From: a virus
Virus record (IMG/VR): IMGVR_UViG_3300022698_000087
Span: 1-63,855 of that record
DNA: 63,855 nucleotides
Reading direction: 5' to 3' (one strand)
The translations under genes and the position numbers were made by a program. The notes beneath the pieces were generated by a model. The model saw only the letters and a program-made list of their open reading frames with translations. It had not been told where the DNA came from and searched no databases. Positions 40,616 to 49,187 of the stretch are shown piece after piece; the first letter of the stretch is position 1, and the number at the start of each line of letters is the position of its first letter.

Positions 40616-42154
40616 TTAGGCGGCGGCGTCCGGCAGATAATCCCAGAACATCATCATGAGCGTATGGTCCATGCCATCGATGGCGAGCGATCCAATCGAC
40701 GCTTCATGGGACAATGGCAGCTTGATTGATTCGTCCTTTGTCACATCAAGTGTTCCATCACCAAGGGAGAGTAGAGGGATGTCGAAGGATACGCCACTGT
40801 TTTCCTTCGTGAAGTGGATATCCATAGTGACATCGCTGTTTGCTCTAACCGCAGCAATTGAAGCAACATCAACGAAGAACACAGTGACATCACCAGTGAC
40901 CTGGAAGTCACCGTGTGTGGCGTCAAATGCTCCCAATGTTCCAATGGCCTTATCCATGCTGATATTGTTGTTGATGGTTATGTTCAGCTCTTCAGCGAAT
41001 GCGAACAAGGGCGTAGGATTGGAATCAGTATCACTCACCACGGCCATGTTGATTCTTGGCACGTTGCTTGATGTGTTAAACGCCTTCTCCTCCACAGCTG
41101 AGACTCTGGTACCGCTCTTGATACCCACGGCACCGGTTCTTGTTTCGTGGTCCGTTGCCATGAATGCAAGGTCAATCATGACTTTATCCGAGGTAGGAGT
41201 ATTCACCGTCAGTTCACTCGGAACTGCTCCAACAAGGTACTCAGCCTGAATCTGAGTCGGCTGCGAATTGTCGGGGGCCCCCAGCTTTCGTTCAATGTTG
41301 TATGTTCTGCGAACAATGCTGGTAACGGCTCCTGTCTCATTCTTCAGCACTCTCGGGAAGAAGATCTGAATGGTCTTACCTGCACCGGCGTCAGTAGCTA
41401 GATCTTCCTCTGACTTGTCTATGACAATCTGATTTGCCGCGATGGATCGAACTCGGCATCGTCCCATGCCGCTGGTGTCGAACTGCGTCGCTGCAGAGTC
41501 ACCACCAATGTAGATGAATTCGCCAGGGACGAGTCCAAAATCGGTAAGGTCTTTGGTGGTTGTAGTCAAAACAGGAAGATCCCCGGACGAATCAACTTCG
41601 AGATCTCCAGAGGAGAATTGATAACCTACCTGAACAAGCGTGGCCGTCGCCGGAGGAGTCTCATCAACCACAGTCTCATTGACTGTGAGTGATCCAGAAG
41701 CAGCTGCCGTGACAAGCTTCAAACCATTATTGCTTGCGTTCGTGAAATTGGCTGCGTGAACTAAATCCCCAGCCTCAAATACATCCAAGCCGGATGCAGC
41801 TTCGTAATCATTGCCGGTCCCATCAACATTCGTGATTTCGCTGGACCCACCAAACTCAACCTTCGTGCGAAGGTCGGCGAAGAAGAAACCCTGCATCAGA
41901 TCCTGAAGGCCCTTCTGAACCAAGTCATGATTCATGGTCCCAGCAGCGTCCAGGTCAACGATTGTCCCCTTACGCTTTTGTCGGTCAGTCCGGAACGTGG
42001 TACGAGTCACTTGGGTGATGGTGCCACCGAAATCCGAAAAGGTATTCACGTCCAAGGGACGCCAGACGGGAGAGCCCGGCAGTGTCCCAATGCTGGCCTC
42101 TTCAGCATATGCGGTAGCCACCACATTTGAATTCATCTTATTCACAGCTGCCAC
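40616..42154 (-). CDS. Major tail tube protein with C-terminal Ig-like region, 512 aa
   Basis: The GTG start at 42154 has GGAGATTTGCC. The protein reads MAAVNKMNSNVVATAYAEEA and has the beta-rich tube pattern (RTTFRTDRQKRKGTIVDLDA), with a later region of AVSLDPDTG.. type strands; at 512 residues it is larger than the minimal tail tube and carries extra domains. It lies between tail terminator and gpG genes and is followed by a stability hairpin. Confidence 0.85.
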   Translation of the reverse strand: MAAVNKMNSNVVATAYAEEASIGTLPGSPVWRPLDVNTFSDFGGTITQVTRTTFRTDRQKRKGTIVDLDAAGTMNHDLVQKGLQDLMQGFFFADLRTKVEFGGSSEITNVDGTGNDYEAASGLDVFEAGDLVHAANFTNASNNGLKLVTAAASGSLTVNETVVDETPPATATLVQVGYQFSSGDLEVDSSGDLPVLTTTTKDLTDFGLVPGEFIYIGGDSAATQFDTSGMGRCRVRSIAANQIVIDKSEEDLATDAGAGKTIQIFFPRVLKNETGAVTSIVRRTYNIERKLGAPDNSQPTQIQAEYLVGAVPSELTVNTPTSDKVMIDLAFMATDHETRTGAVGIKSGTRVSAVEEKAFNTSSNVPRINMAVVSDTDSNPTPLFAFAEELNITINNNISMDKAIGTLGAFDATHGDFQVTGDVTVFFVDVASIAAVRANSDVTMDIHFTKENSGVSFDIPLLSLGDGTLDVTKDESIKLPLSHEASIGSLAIDGMDHTLMMMFWDYLPDAAA

Positions 42155-42164
42155 GGCAAATCTC

Positions 42165-42590
42165 CTAATCTACAATAAGTTCATACTCGAATTCGGCAAG
42201 AACATCTGATTTGTACCAGCCACCGTCTTGGCCTACTTCTATTTCAGATATCCGCCTAAACCAAATGTCACTATCCGTTGACGCTCTCAATGCTGTTGCA
42301 AATGCATTCGAGAGCGTATCGCTCTTCACTAGCCCATCACCGTAAGTGGTGAAGATTTCAATATTCAAAAAGCCAGTCTGGCGGTGCTTACTTCCGCCGT
42401 CCTTGCGGGCAAGAGAGGATCGATCTCCTACTCTATGCCTGACCGTCGCACGAATCCAATCGACTGATGTGTCGTCTGGCCTCTGATTCTCGTTATCGTC
42501 AAAGAACATGTTGGTTATGGACTGAGCTGTCGCCACGGTTTCAACCAAAGCAAGCATCCAATCTCTAGCGTCAGCTCTTGAAGATATCAT
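42165..42590 (-). CDS. Tail terminator-like protein, 141 aa
   Basis: Position between the head-closure and tube genes, size and mixed alpha/beta pattern (SSRADARDWMLALVETVATA, FLNIEIFTTYGDG, EFEYELIVD) fit tail terminators of the lambda gpU type. The ATG at 42590 is close to TATAGGA. Family assignment is from order and pattern. Confidence 0.75.
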   Translation of the reverse strand: MISSRADARDWMLALVETVATAQSITNMFFDDNENQRPDDTSVDWIRATVRHRVGDRSSLARKDGGSKHRQTGFLNIEIFTTYGDGLVKSDTLSNAFATALRASTDSDIWFRRISEIEVGQDGGWYKSDVLAEFEYELIVD

Positions 42591-42599
42591 TCCTATATT

Positions 42600-42959
42600 T
42601 TACTTTCTCACTTGCAAAATGTAAAGCAAAATATCGGACCCTGACGTGATTTTATCAACACCAACCACATTCCAGGATGATGTATCCAGAGAGTCCACAA
42701 CCTTGAATCCGGACGTAATATCTAGTGTATCACTAGGAATTACTAGAACCTTTTGATCCCCTATCCGAACATGATCCCCATCGATCTGCCGTTCCTTGTA
42801 TCTGACGAAGACTCCGTACATGTTTACAGGAGTACCATCAACCTTACCTCGCCATGCTTTGCCAGCTACTGCCGCAGACCCAGGATGGTAGAGGTTGAGC
42901 GTCCTGCCCTCCTCCTGGATCAACTCCTCAACCCATTGCCACTCTTCAGGAAGTGCCAT
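42600..42959 (-). CDS. Head closure / connector protein, 119 aa
   Basis: The ATG at 42959 has GGGAGAGCGTGAT. It begins MALPEEWQWVEELIQEEGRT and has a small beta barrel pattern (VFVRYKERQIDGDHVRIGD, KVLVIPSDTLDI), typical of head-closure or stopper proteins. It overlaps the adaptor gene upstream and lies before the tail terminator. Confidence 0.75.
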   Translation of the reverse strand: MALPEEWQWVEELIQEEGRTLNLYHPGSAAVAGKAWRGKVDGTPVNMYGVFVRYKERQIDGDHVRIGDQKVLVIPSDTLDITSGFKVVDSLDTSSWNVVGVDKITSGSDILLYILQVRK

Positions 42960-42960
42960 A

Positions 42961-43479
42961 TCACGCTCTCCCAAGTGTGCGTCTTGGAGACTCCAGAAGC
43001 TTAGTCTTTTTCATCTTCCCATCGGCAGCTGGATACGCTTTCCACGGAGTCTTCGATGGGCTTACATACTCCGTTTCTCTTTCAATCACGTCGGCTTTTC
43101 GTCTGGTTCTCTTGACCTGTCGGCCAGATCCATCCACATTGGACGCAGGATACAACGACCCACTCAAAGCAGGCAAGGTATACTCAGCACAGGCCTCTTC
43201 CAGTTCAGTTGGATAGCCATCAAGTTCCCATCCAGTGTTGGGGTCGTAGACCCCAGATCGCGGACACTCGGTGGATTGATCCGAATCCTCCCGAGAGCCC
43301 GCGAACGTCCATCTGGAGTCCATGTAATCCGTTGCCCTGACTATCGCCTGTTGGATTTCCGTATCCGTGGCGGTATAGGCATTTCCTCTCGTGTCGTGAT
43401 AGTCCTTAAAGAACGCGACCGAGATATACGCCGTAGCGTCTGATGCTGGATTATCTGGATCTTGAACTACGAAAGCCAT
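42961..43479 (-). CDS. Head-tail adaptor (DnaT-like connector fold), 172 aa
   Basis: YISVAFFKDYHDTRGNAYTA followed by IQQAIVRATDYMDSRW is the signature of the family often labelled DnaT-like but serving as a head-tail adaptor. The C-terminal third is basic (RQVKRTRRKADV). It overlaps the preceding gene (43467) and the connector after it. Confidence 0.82.
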   Translation of the reverse strand: MAFVVQDPDNPASDATAYISVAFFKDYHDTRGNAYTATDTEIQQAIVRATDYMDSRWTFAGSREDSDQSTECPRSGVYDPNTGWELDGYPTELEEACAEYTLPALSGSLYPASNVDGSGRQVKRTRRKADVIERETEYVSPSKTPWKAYPAADGKMKKTKLLESPRRTLGRA

Positions 43480-43856
43480 GTTCTCACAACCTCAACAACC
43501 TCGTCCTTTGTCACCGTGGGGTCTTCCATCAACTCCGCGATGTCTTTGATTTTCGGATGAGCAGTAGCGTGTTTATCCACCCACTCCTCTTTATCGATTC
43601 CATTGCAGGCCTCGATGATCTTCATCTGTCGTTCGTTAGGCTCTTTCGCTTCAGGCTCTTTCACTTTCGGTGCCTCTTGCACCTTCGGGATCGATACTTC
43701 CACTTGATAGCATCTCTCGAAATATGTGGTGATGCCAGTGATCTCAGTGGGGGAGCCGATGAACTCACAGTGGCCACCTACAAACTGATAGCCATTCAAC
43801 TTGATTGTCTTCCCCTCCATAGGGCCAGTCAGGGTCATGCGGATTTTGGTATTCAT
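43467..43856 (-). CDS. Head-region hypothetical protein, 129 aa
   Basis: The ATG at 43856 has GGAGACTGTTAA. Residues 1-50 are beta-like (MTLTGPMEGKTIKLNGYQF), then a PK/EP-rich linker (VPEAPKVKEPEAKEPNERQ) and a helical end. Position between decoration-like genes and the adaptor suggests a minor head component. No family is recognised. Confidence 0.7.
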   Translation of the reverse strand: MNTKIRMTLTGPMEGKTIKLNGYQFVGGHCEFIGSPTEITGITTYFERCYQVEVSIPKVQEAPKVKEPEAKEPNERQMKIIEACNGIDKEEWVDKHATAHPKIKDIAELMEDPTVTKDEVVEVVRTWLS

Positions 43857-43882
43857 TTAACAGTCTCCAAGAATAAGTAATT

Positions 43883-43905
43883 GGGCCCAGGGACGTCCTG
43901 GGCCC
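43883..43905 (-). promoter_or_regulatory. Intercistronic hairpin after head protein gene
   Basis: GGGCCCAGG and CCTGGGCCC pair around GACGT, nearly identical to the hairpin at 40579-40599. It follows the stop of 43919-44491. Repeated use after structural genes suggests an mRNA 3'-end stabiliser. Confidence 0.7.
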
Positions 43906-43918
43906 TTGATCTCAGTTC

Positions 43919-44491
43919 TTAGTGACCACTACCGAGCTTGTACAACAGTTGAGGGGTGGCAACCTGGACAAGCGTAACACTCAACGCAGCACCGGCCGCA
44001 CCTTCATGGACCAGCGTAGTAAAGAACTCGCTGAAATTGATGGTGGGGTCGCTCCAGGTCGTCGGCGGCAGAAACTCACAAGTGACAGTGCTATCACCGA
44101 TGCCGTCCGAAGTCTCAGCAATGGTCAGGACATTGGTGCCCGTATCGTACGCGGCACCCGCGATGGAGTCCGTCGCATTCAGGGCGGTCACAAGCAGAGC
44201 ACCGATAGTGTCGGCGGTAGCACTTTCGGCACCGGTGACAGTCACGGTCTCCACAGCAGCACCTTCGTCATCAACGATAGTGATCTTGGCCCGCCAGCCT
44301 TCCAGGTCGGCAGCATCGGCCATAGCCGTAGCCGTGGCAGCGGCCCAAGCAGCGTCGCTGGGCAGGGCCACAGAGGCCTTAGCCACCTTCAGGGCTTCGG
44401 CTGCGGTATGGGCCACAACGATAAACGTGTCTTTACCTTCTTCAAGAAAGGTCTTCGCAGTCGCGGGCAATTGTACGTGATATAGTCCCAT
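43919..44491 (-). CDS. Head decoration-like protein, paralog of 44517-45803, 190 aa
   Basis: The ATG at 44491 has GGAGACCCAA; frames extending further upstream overlap the neighbour. N terminus (MGLYHVQLPATAKTFLEEGK) and the alternating ATVTV segments are similar to both ends of the 428-residue neighbour, without its repeats. Probable minor head or decoration protein. Confidence 0.75.
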   Translation of the reverse strand: MGLYHVQLPATAKTFLEEGKDTFIVVAHTAAEALKVAKASVALPSDAAWAAATATAMADAADLEGWRAKITIVDDEGAAVETVTVTGAESATADTIGALLVTALNATDSIAGAAYDTGTNVLTIAETSDGIGDSTVTCEFLPPTTWSDPTINFSEFFTTLVHEGAAGAALSVTLVQVATPQLLYKLGSGH

Positions 44492-44516
44492 TTGGGTCTC
44501 CTCTATTTCGTGGTTA

Positions 44517-45803
44517 TTAGTTCTTGAACTGGCCGATGATCCTGTTGCTTGTCCCCGTTGACAAGATGTCGAACGAAAGATTGTCAGTGGCCGAACCTTC
44601 TGAAGTGACTTCGTCAATGAACTCAGAAGTCAGATCATTCTCGGCAGCATCAGCAACTGCAACTGTCAACGTCTCATCGCCGATATTGTCGTATGCATCC
44701 CAGGCCAGCGTAAATGTGGCCTCAGATCCAGATCCACCAGTGACCGATACGGGATTCGTAGGGACGACGGAGTACGCCCCAGCCTCAGACACCGTGACGG
44801 CCGTGATGGCTCCATCAGTGACTTCTGACACGGTGAGCGTTGCGGGCGTGGTGGATGTACCCCCAACTACCGTCAGTACATCGTCAACTTCGTAACTTGT
44901 CCCACCATCTGCCACTGCACTCACCGCCGTCACAAATTCGCCCCAGGTCGCCGTGATAGTGCAGCCTGTGCCATTCCCACCGGTGGTGGATACGGGGTTA
45001 CTCGGGGTTGCCGAATACTCTCCTGGCTCAGTGACAGTGACGGTCAAAACTTCACCCGAACCGCCAACAGTAGCGACCGTGACAGTGGATGCTGTGGTAG
45101 CAGTACCACCGGACAGAGTCAGGACATCATCAACCTGATACCCAGTGCCCTGAGTATCACTCACAGCAGCGGTCAGCTTATATGCCCAGGTGAGCGTTAG
45201 CTGGCAGCCGGTGCCCCCGCCGCCCGTAGTGTCGGCGTCATTCGCCGGAGTCGCCGTGTAGGTTCCTGCCTCGGTGATGGTGACTCCAGTGACGGCTCCA
45301 TCTGTATCGACGGTCGCTACGGTGACTGTAGCCGCCGTGGTGGAGGTGCCACCGGAAACCGTCAGCACATCGCCAACCTCATACCCATGACCACCATCGG
45401 CGATTGCGGATACGGCGTCAACGGCTATCTCATCATTACCAAGACCGACAATCAGGGTGCCTGAGATCTCGTTGACAGCATCTACCGTCCACGTAGCGGT
45501 CAGCCCTTCGGCCACCAACAAGGCAGTCAACGCTTCAGCAACCTCTTCCCAGGTGTCACCGCTTACGGCTGTGTACTCTACGCTTACCCCGCCCCCTGTT
45601 TCGACGGAGAACGTAATGCCGCTCAGATTCTGAGGGATCGCCGTGATTGTAGCGTTGTCCCACACTGTATCGTTGTCATTAGTTCGAGCAGCCTTTACCA
45701 GGGCCAGGGCGGCGGTAGAGTCCACGGCCTCGACAATGACCGTAGTGACGCCGTCAAAGACCAGCGACTGGGCAGCAGCAGCTAGAGAGATGTTGTAGAG
45801 CAT
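44517..45803 (-). CDS. Head protein with inserted tandem beta-repeats, 428 aa
   Basis: The ATG at 45803 has GGAGATTCCG. Residues 1-130 and about 360-428 align with the shorter neighbour 43919-44491, and three units of about 75 residues (GGHGYEVGDVLTVSGGTSTT and relatives) are inserted between. The same unit family lies in the tail protein 35135-36877. As it follows the capsid gene it may be a head fibre or decoration protein. Confidence 0.8.
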   Translation of the reverse strand: MLYNISLAAAAQSLVFDGVTTVIVEAVDSTAALALVKAARTNDNDTVWDNATITAIPQNLSGITFSVETGGGVSVEYTAVSGDTWEEVAEALTALLVAEGLTATWTVDAVNEISGTLIVGLGNDEIAVDAVSAIADGGHGYEVGDVLTVSGGTSTTAATVTVATVDTDGAVTGVTITEAGTYTATPANDADTTGGGGTGCQLTLTWAYKLTAAVSDTQGTGYQVDDVLTLSGGTATTASTVTVATVGGSGEVLTVTVTEPGEYSATPSNPVSTTGGNGTGCTITATWGEFVTAVSAVADGGTSYEVDDVLTVVGGTSTTPATLTVSEVTDGAITAVTVSEAGAYSVVPTNPVSVTGGSGSEATFTLAWDAYDNIGDETLTVAVADAAENDLTSEFIDEVTSEGSATDNLSFDILSTGTSNRIIGQFKN

Positions 45804-45826
45804 CGGAATCTCCAGACAGAAAGCAT

Positions 45827-45850
45827 GGGAGGGACAATGTTGTCCCTCCC
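45827..45850 (-). promoter_or_regulatory. Hairpin after the major capsid gene
   Basis: GGGAGGGACA and TGTCCCTCCC form a perfect 10-bp stem around ATGT. It lies between the capsid stop and the head-fibre gene. Likely role in message stability or in reducing read-through from the most expressed gene. Confidence 0.72.
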
Positions 45851-45862
45851 AATGACCGGTTC

Positions 45863-46780
45863 TTAGTTCGTGATGCCGTCCGCACAGGCGAGGCCGAGCT
45901 GGCTGAACAGTGCCAAGCCGCAATACCACTTGATACGCCAGATGTGCTCATCGGCGTCTTCCTTCTCGCCCACATCGACAACATGCAGACCGTAGGCATT
46001 CTGGGCGGTCAGGCCCATCAGACCGGTCTTACCATCGCCGTCATCGAAGACCCCAGCGAAGATCGTGGTCAACGCGGTTCCGGACCCCTTCGTCTGGGTG
46101 ATCGGGATGTAGTCATTCCGAAGAATGGGAACGCCCGAGTAACTGGGGACATTCCGGCCGCTGGGCAGCGTGAACACTTCCAGCATGGTGACGCCACCAA
46201 GGGCACGCAGCAACGACTTGTACGAACGGATAGTCCTGGCGTGCATCAACATGTAGTCAACGTCGCCGTCCTTGGCCGTAACAAGGTCCAAGGTCTCATC
46301 CATGATCTCAAAGCTCAGAGCCGAGCCGTTGGCACCGGTCGTCGCCTTCTGGCTGGTAGCACACAGGTTAATCAGACCATTGAACTGATTCGCAGCACCA
46401 GTGCCGTTGATGACCTGATTCTGGAAGTTACGACCAGCATTCTTGGCCTTCGACGCGATCTGGACGCCCGTCTGGCTATTCATGGACGAACGAGTCGCCT
46501 CAATCATGCCATCCACCTCGGCGTCACCGATGATCTTAACCAGGGTGCTAGTCACCTGGGTGAAGGTCGCGGCGGACTTCGCCGTGATGGTATCACCAAC
46601 ACCGGCACTCTGGACGTCACCAAGAGCGTTCTCTCGGTTGTAGGCCAGTGCGTTGCCGTCGATGCCAGTAAAAGGCATGAGGTCGTACATGTGGTTGACC
46701 GTGATAATCGACTCAATCAGACCGGCGATAAGCTCATTCTCTGCAAGCTTAGCGGATTCAACTAGGGTAACACTTGCCAT
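45863..46780 (-). CDS. Major capsid protein, 305 aa
   Basis: Starts MASVTLVESAKLAENELIAG and continues with IESIITVNHMYDLMPFTGIDGNALAYNRE, the beginning typical of HK97-fold capsids in this phage group. The ATG at 46780 has GCTGAGGAGTCAATAGCA. It has its own promoter 46885-46914 and is followed by a stable hairpin. No N-terminal delta domain is evident; a separate scaffold gene precedes it. Confidence 0.9.
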   Translation of the reverse strand: MASVTLVESAKLAENELIAGLIESIITVNHMYDLMPFTGIDGNALAYNRENALGDVQSAGVGDTITAKSAATFTQVTSTLVKIIGDAEVDGMIEATRSSMNSQTGVQIASKAKNAGRNFQNQVINGTGAANQFNGLINLCATSQKATTGANGSALSFEIMDETLDLVTAKDGDVDYMLMHARTIRSYKSLLRALGGVTMLEVFTLPSGRNVPSYSGVPILRNDYIPITQTKGSGTALTTIFAGVFDDGDGKTGLMGLTAQNAYGLHVVDVGEKEDADEHIWRIKWYCGLALFSQLGLACADGITN

Positions 46781-46884
46781 TGCTATTGACTCCTCAGCAT
46801 GTTAGTTCGCAATTTCTTCAAGCACATCGAAGACCATCGCGGTCATGGCCAAGGGTCGCCCTTGCCGGTGCTTCCATTGTGGGT

Positions 46885-46914
46885 ATTATAACATTTATCG
46901 GACCTGGAAGTCAA
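46885..46914 (-). promoter_or_regulatory. Late promoter TTGACT-18-TATAAT with embedded GTCCGATAA
   Basis: -35 TTGACT (46909-46914) and -10 TATAAT (46885-46890) on the minus strand are 18 bp apart, with GTCCGATAA (46895-46903) in the spacer. It drives the major capsid gene. It overlaps an inverted repeat (46897-46940). Confidence 0.82.
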
Positions 46915-46940
46915 GAAAAAATCTTACTTCCAGGTCCGAT
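46897..46940 (+). terminator. Inverted repeat / possible plus-strand terminator overlapping a late promoter
   Basis: A perfect 15-bp inverted repeat (46897-46911 with 46926-46940) is followed on the plus strand by TTTTCTTTTA. On the minus strand the same DNA holds the -35 and two copies of the GTCCGAT half-motif in opposite orientation, so it may also act as an operator. Confidence 0.55.
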
Positions 46941-46947
46941 TTTTCTT

Positions 46948-47763
46948 TTAGTCTCTGCGTCCCGGTTTTCCTGCCAGACCGGCAGCGATACCTGCCGAAA
47001 TCTTATCGGCGGGAGTCATGTTTTTGGTATCTCCCTTTCGAGGAGCCAAGGGGGTCTGTCTGGTATGGGCACCACCACCCTGTGAGGCCTGCTTGGACGG
47101 AAACAGCTGACGATACTCATCCTGGCCAGACATTTCCATCAACAGCTCATCAGGACGCATCAGCTCGCCAGCCCGCTCCGTGGTTTTGGAGTAGCGGGGC
47201 TGACCATTGGCATCCACAACAACCACCTGCGGCTTACCGTCGATCTCTTGGACCTGCATCTGCTGACGGACGAATGGAGCTACCAACTTCGGTGACAGAC
47301 CGGGCCACGTTGTAGCTGCGGCCATGACACTGGTATCCATCATGTAGGAGTGAAGCTCAGACCTTGCCTTACCAAGTTCTGTCTCATGGTTCGAGTTAGC
47401 CGCAGCCAAGGCCTCTGCATGCTGCTTCTTGATTGTATCGATACGAGCAGCAACCTCCTGTTGGCCATGAGACGCCTTGCTGGTTAGTTCTTCAATCTTG
47501 GCCTTCACGGACTCAGCGATTGTGGCCGGATCACTGCCGAACTCTGACAATGCGGACAAATCTACGGCACTATCCTTAGCAGACTTGTTCTCGTTTCTCA
47601 GTCGCTCAATGACGGCCTGTTGCCCAGAGAGCACAGAGATCGCCGTGGCGGTGATTTGGTCGTCACGGAGTGTAAACTCGCCGCTGTCTGCGTCCTCCAC
47701 ATAGAAGACCTGCAGATTAGTGTCCACTTCACTCAGTGACTTGATTTTCTTCGGTATTCTCAT
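46948..47763 (-). CDS. Capsid scaffolding protein, 271 aa
   Basis: The ATG at 47763 has AAAGGACAGAAG. The protein is highly charged and helical with a long coiled coil (about residues 45-130, LSEFGSDPATIAESVKAKIE), followed by a Gln- and Lys-rich tail, as expected for a scaffold between portal and capsid genes. It overlaps the portal gene end by about 35 bases. Confidence 0.8.
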   Translation of the reverse strand: MRIPKKIKSLSEVDTNLQVFYVEDADSGEFTLRDDQITATAISVLSGQQAVIERLRNENKSAKDSAVDLSALSEFGSDPATIAESVKAKIEELTSKASHGQQEVAARIDTIKKQHAEALAAANSNHETELGKARSELHSYMMDTSVMAAATTWPGLSPKLVAPFVRQQMQVQEIDGKPQVVVVDANGQPRYSKTTERAGELMRPDELLMEMSGQDEYRQLFPSKQASQGGGAHTRQTPLAPRKGDTKNMTPADKISAGIAAGLAGKPGRRD

Positions 47764-49186
47764 CTTCTGTCCTTTCACTAGAGGTACGGATTACATGGCG
47801 TGGTCGATCCCCGACCACAAAGTCTTCTGACAACAAGCCTCTACGTTGAAGCTCATACAAGTACTCTTCGGTTGTGATTGCACCACGTTCCCAAGAAGTG
47901 TAGAGTGTTTGAAGTTCTGCAGCTTCCGGCGACGTGAACTCTGTGGGAATTGTTCCTTTACCTGTGTGATTTGACTTCATCCAGGCTGACATCATCCAGA
48001 ATGCAAAATTCATCGCATCATTGAATCTGAAAACACAGTCTTGAAGCGGAGATGTCGCCTCAGTTGTGTCGAGATTTCTTGCCGAAGCAGATTCGCGGTC
48101 TGGTCTTTCTTTTGTGAACTCCGCTCCGTAAGACTGCATCCTCTTTTCAAGATCGGCAAGATCTTCACGACCGGCCTTTATGGCGGCTCCCTTATGCTCC
48201 ACGTAGTAAAACCTTGCAGTGGGGTCCGGAGTATATAGCCACTCTTTTGGTCCAATGACCAAGTGACCTTCCTCATCATCACCACCAGAACATGCAAGCA
48301 TCGGAAACCGCGACACCGTCAAGATCGAGATCTGGTCCGACATTGACTGCCAGTGACGTATGTTCAGATCAACAAGATCATCAAGCGGAGATCTTCCTGT
48401 CATGAATCCAGTTCTGTCCGCATAGAATGTCACCATCGGAATGAAGTCGATGTCCATCGCCCAAGTCTCATTGATGTACCACTCTTCACTCTCATCTTGA
48501 CGCCAAATATCCACCCTGACTTTCTGAACGAAGTCAGGATCTTCTTCGGTCCCCATGTTGATGTAGTCAAGCTCAAGGACTCTTATTTGCTCTGAGACAA
48601 CTTCTTCCCACCCATCCAGCTCAACAACGTCTTCCTTGATACGCACATGGGTCAGGATCTCTTTACCATCACGACGTGACGCCAACGCAAAGATTACCTG
48701 CTCGGGCATGATGTGGACCAGATAGGGACGAATGCCAAGAGCGTCGTCGTCAGCCAGCGTTCGTATGGTGTACGGATCATCAATTCTTGGGAACTCTACC
48801 AGGACGTGACTAAACGCTTTAGCCACACCATCGCGGAACCAACGTCTTGCGAACACATCGATATTGTTGCCGTTGAGATCGACATCGTCCATCATGGGAA
48901 CCAAGTGAGGAGAAAAGTCCTCGGTAAACTGCACCTTCGATGCAAACGGACGTCCTACCCAACTGCGGAGAGTTAGATCGGTCATGTTAAATAGGACATT
49001 TCCCCTTATCCGCTCCTCATAGTGCTTCGGAGACTCATGCTCATGCCTTGGTGCCATACGCTCCCTTGCCTCACGCATAGGATCAGTTCCACCAAGAACC
49101 GTACTCATCTTCAACCACTTGGGGGCCATTGCGTTGTAGGCCATGCTAGGAGTAGAGACATCAGCCTTTTGCTTTTTCTTCGCCAT
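47729..49186 (-). CDS. Portal protein (DUF4055), 485 aa
   Basis: APKWLKMSTVLGGTDPMREA, PRHEHESPKHYEERI and FNMTDLTLRSWVGRPF match the DUF4055 portal family. Residues 360-400 (RDGKEILTHVRI...SVEELDY) include the stem-like region. It sits between the large terminase and scaffold genes, as expected. The last 15 residues are Glu/Thr rich. Confidence 0.9.
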   Translation of the reverse strand: MAKKKQKADVSTPSMAYNAMAPKWLKMSTVLGGTDPMREARERMAPRHEHESPKHYEERIRGNVLFNMTDLTLRSWVGRPFASKVQFTEDFSPHLVPMMDDVDLNGNNIDVFARRWFRDGVAKAFSHVLVEFPRIDDPYTIRTLADDDALGIRPYLVHIMPEQVIFALASRRDGKEILTHVRIKEDVVELDGWEEVVSEQIRVLELDYINMGTEEDPDFVQKVRVDIWRQDESEEWYINETWAMDIDFIPMVTFYADRTGFMTGRSPLDDLVDLNIRHWQSMSDQISILTVSRFPMLACSGGDDEEGHLVIGPKEWLYTPDPTARFYYVEHKGAAIKAGREDLADLEKRMQSYGAEFTKERPDRESASARNLDTTEATSPLQDCVFRFNDAMNFAFWMMSAWMKSNHTGKGTIPTEFTSPEAAELQTLYTSWERGAITTEEYLYELQRRGLLSEDFVVGDRPRHVIRTSSERTEDENTEENQVTE

Positions 49187-49187
49187 A

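Noticed and set aside
42641-42656. Extra copy of the motif (ATATCGGAC) in gene 42600-42959
   Set aside because: One mismatch, inside coding sequence and not near a promoter; most likely chance.
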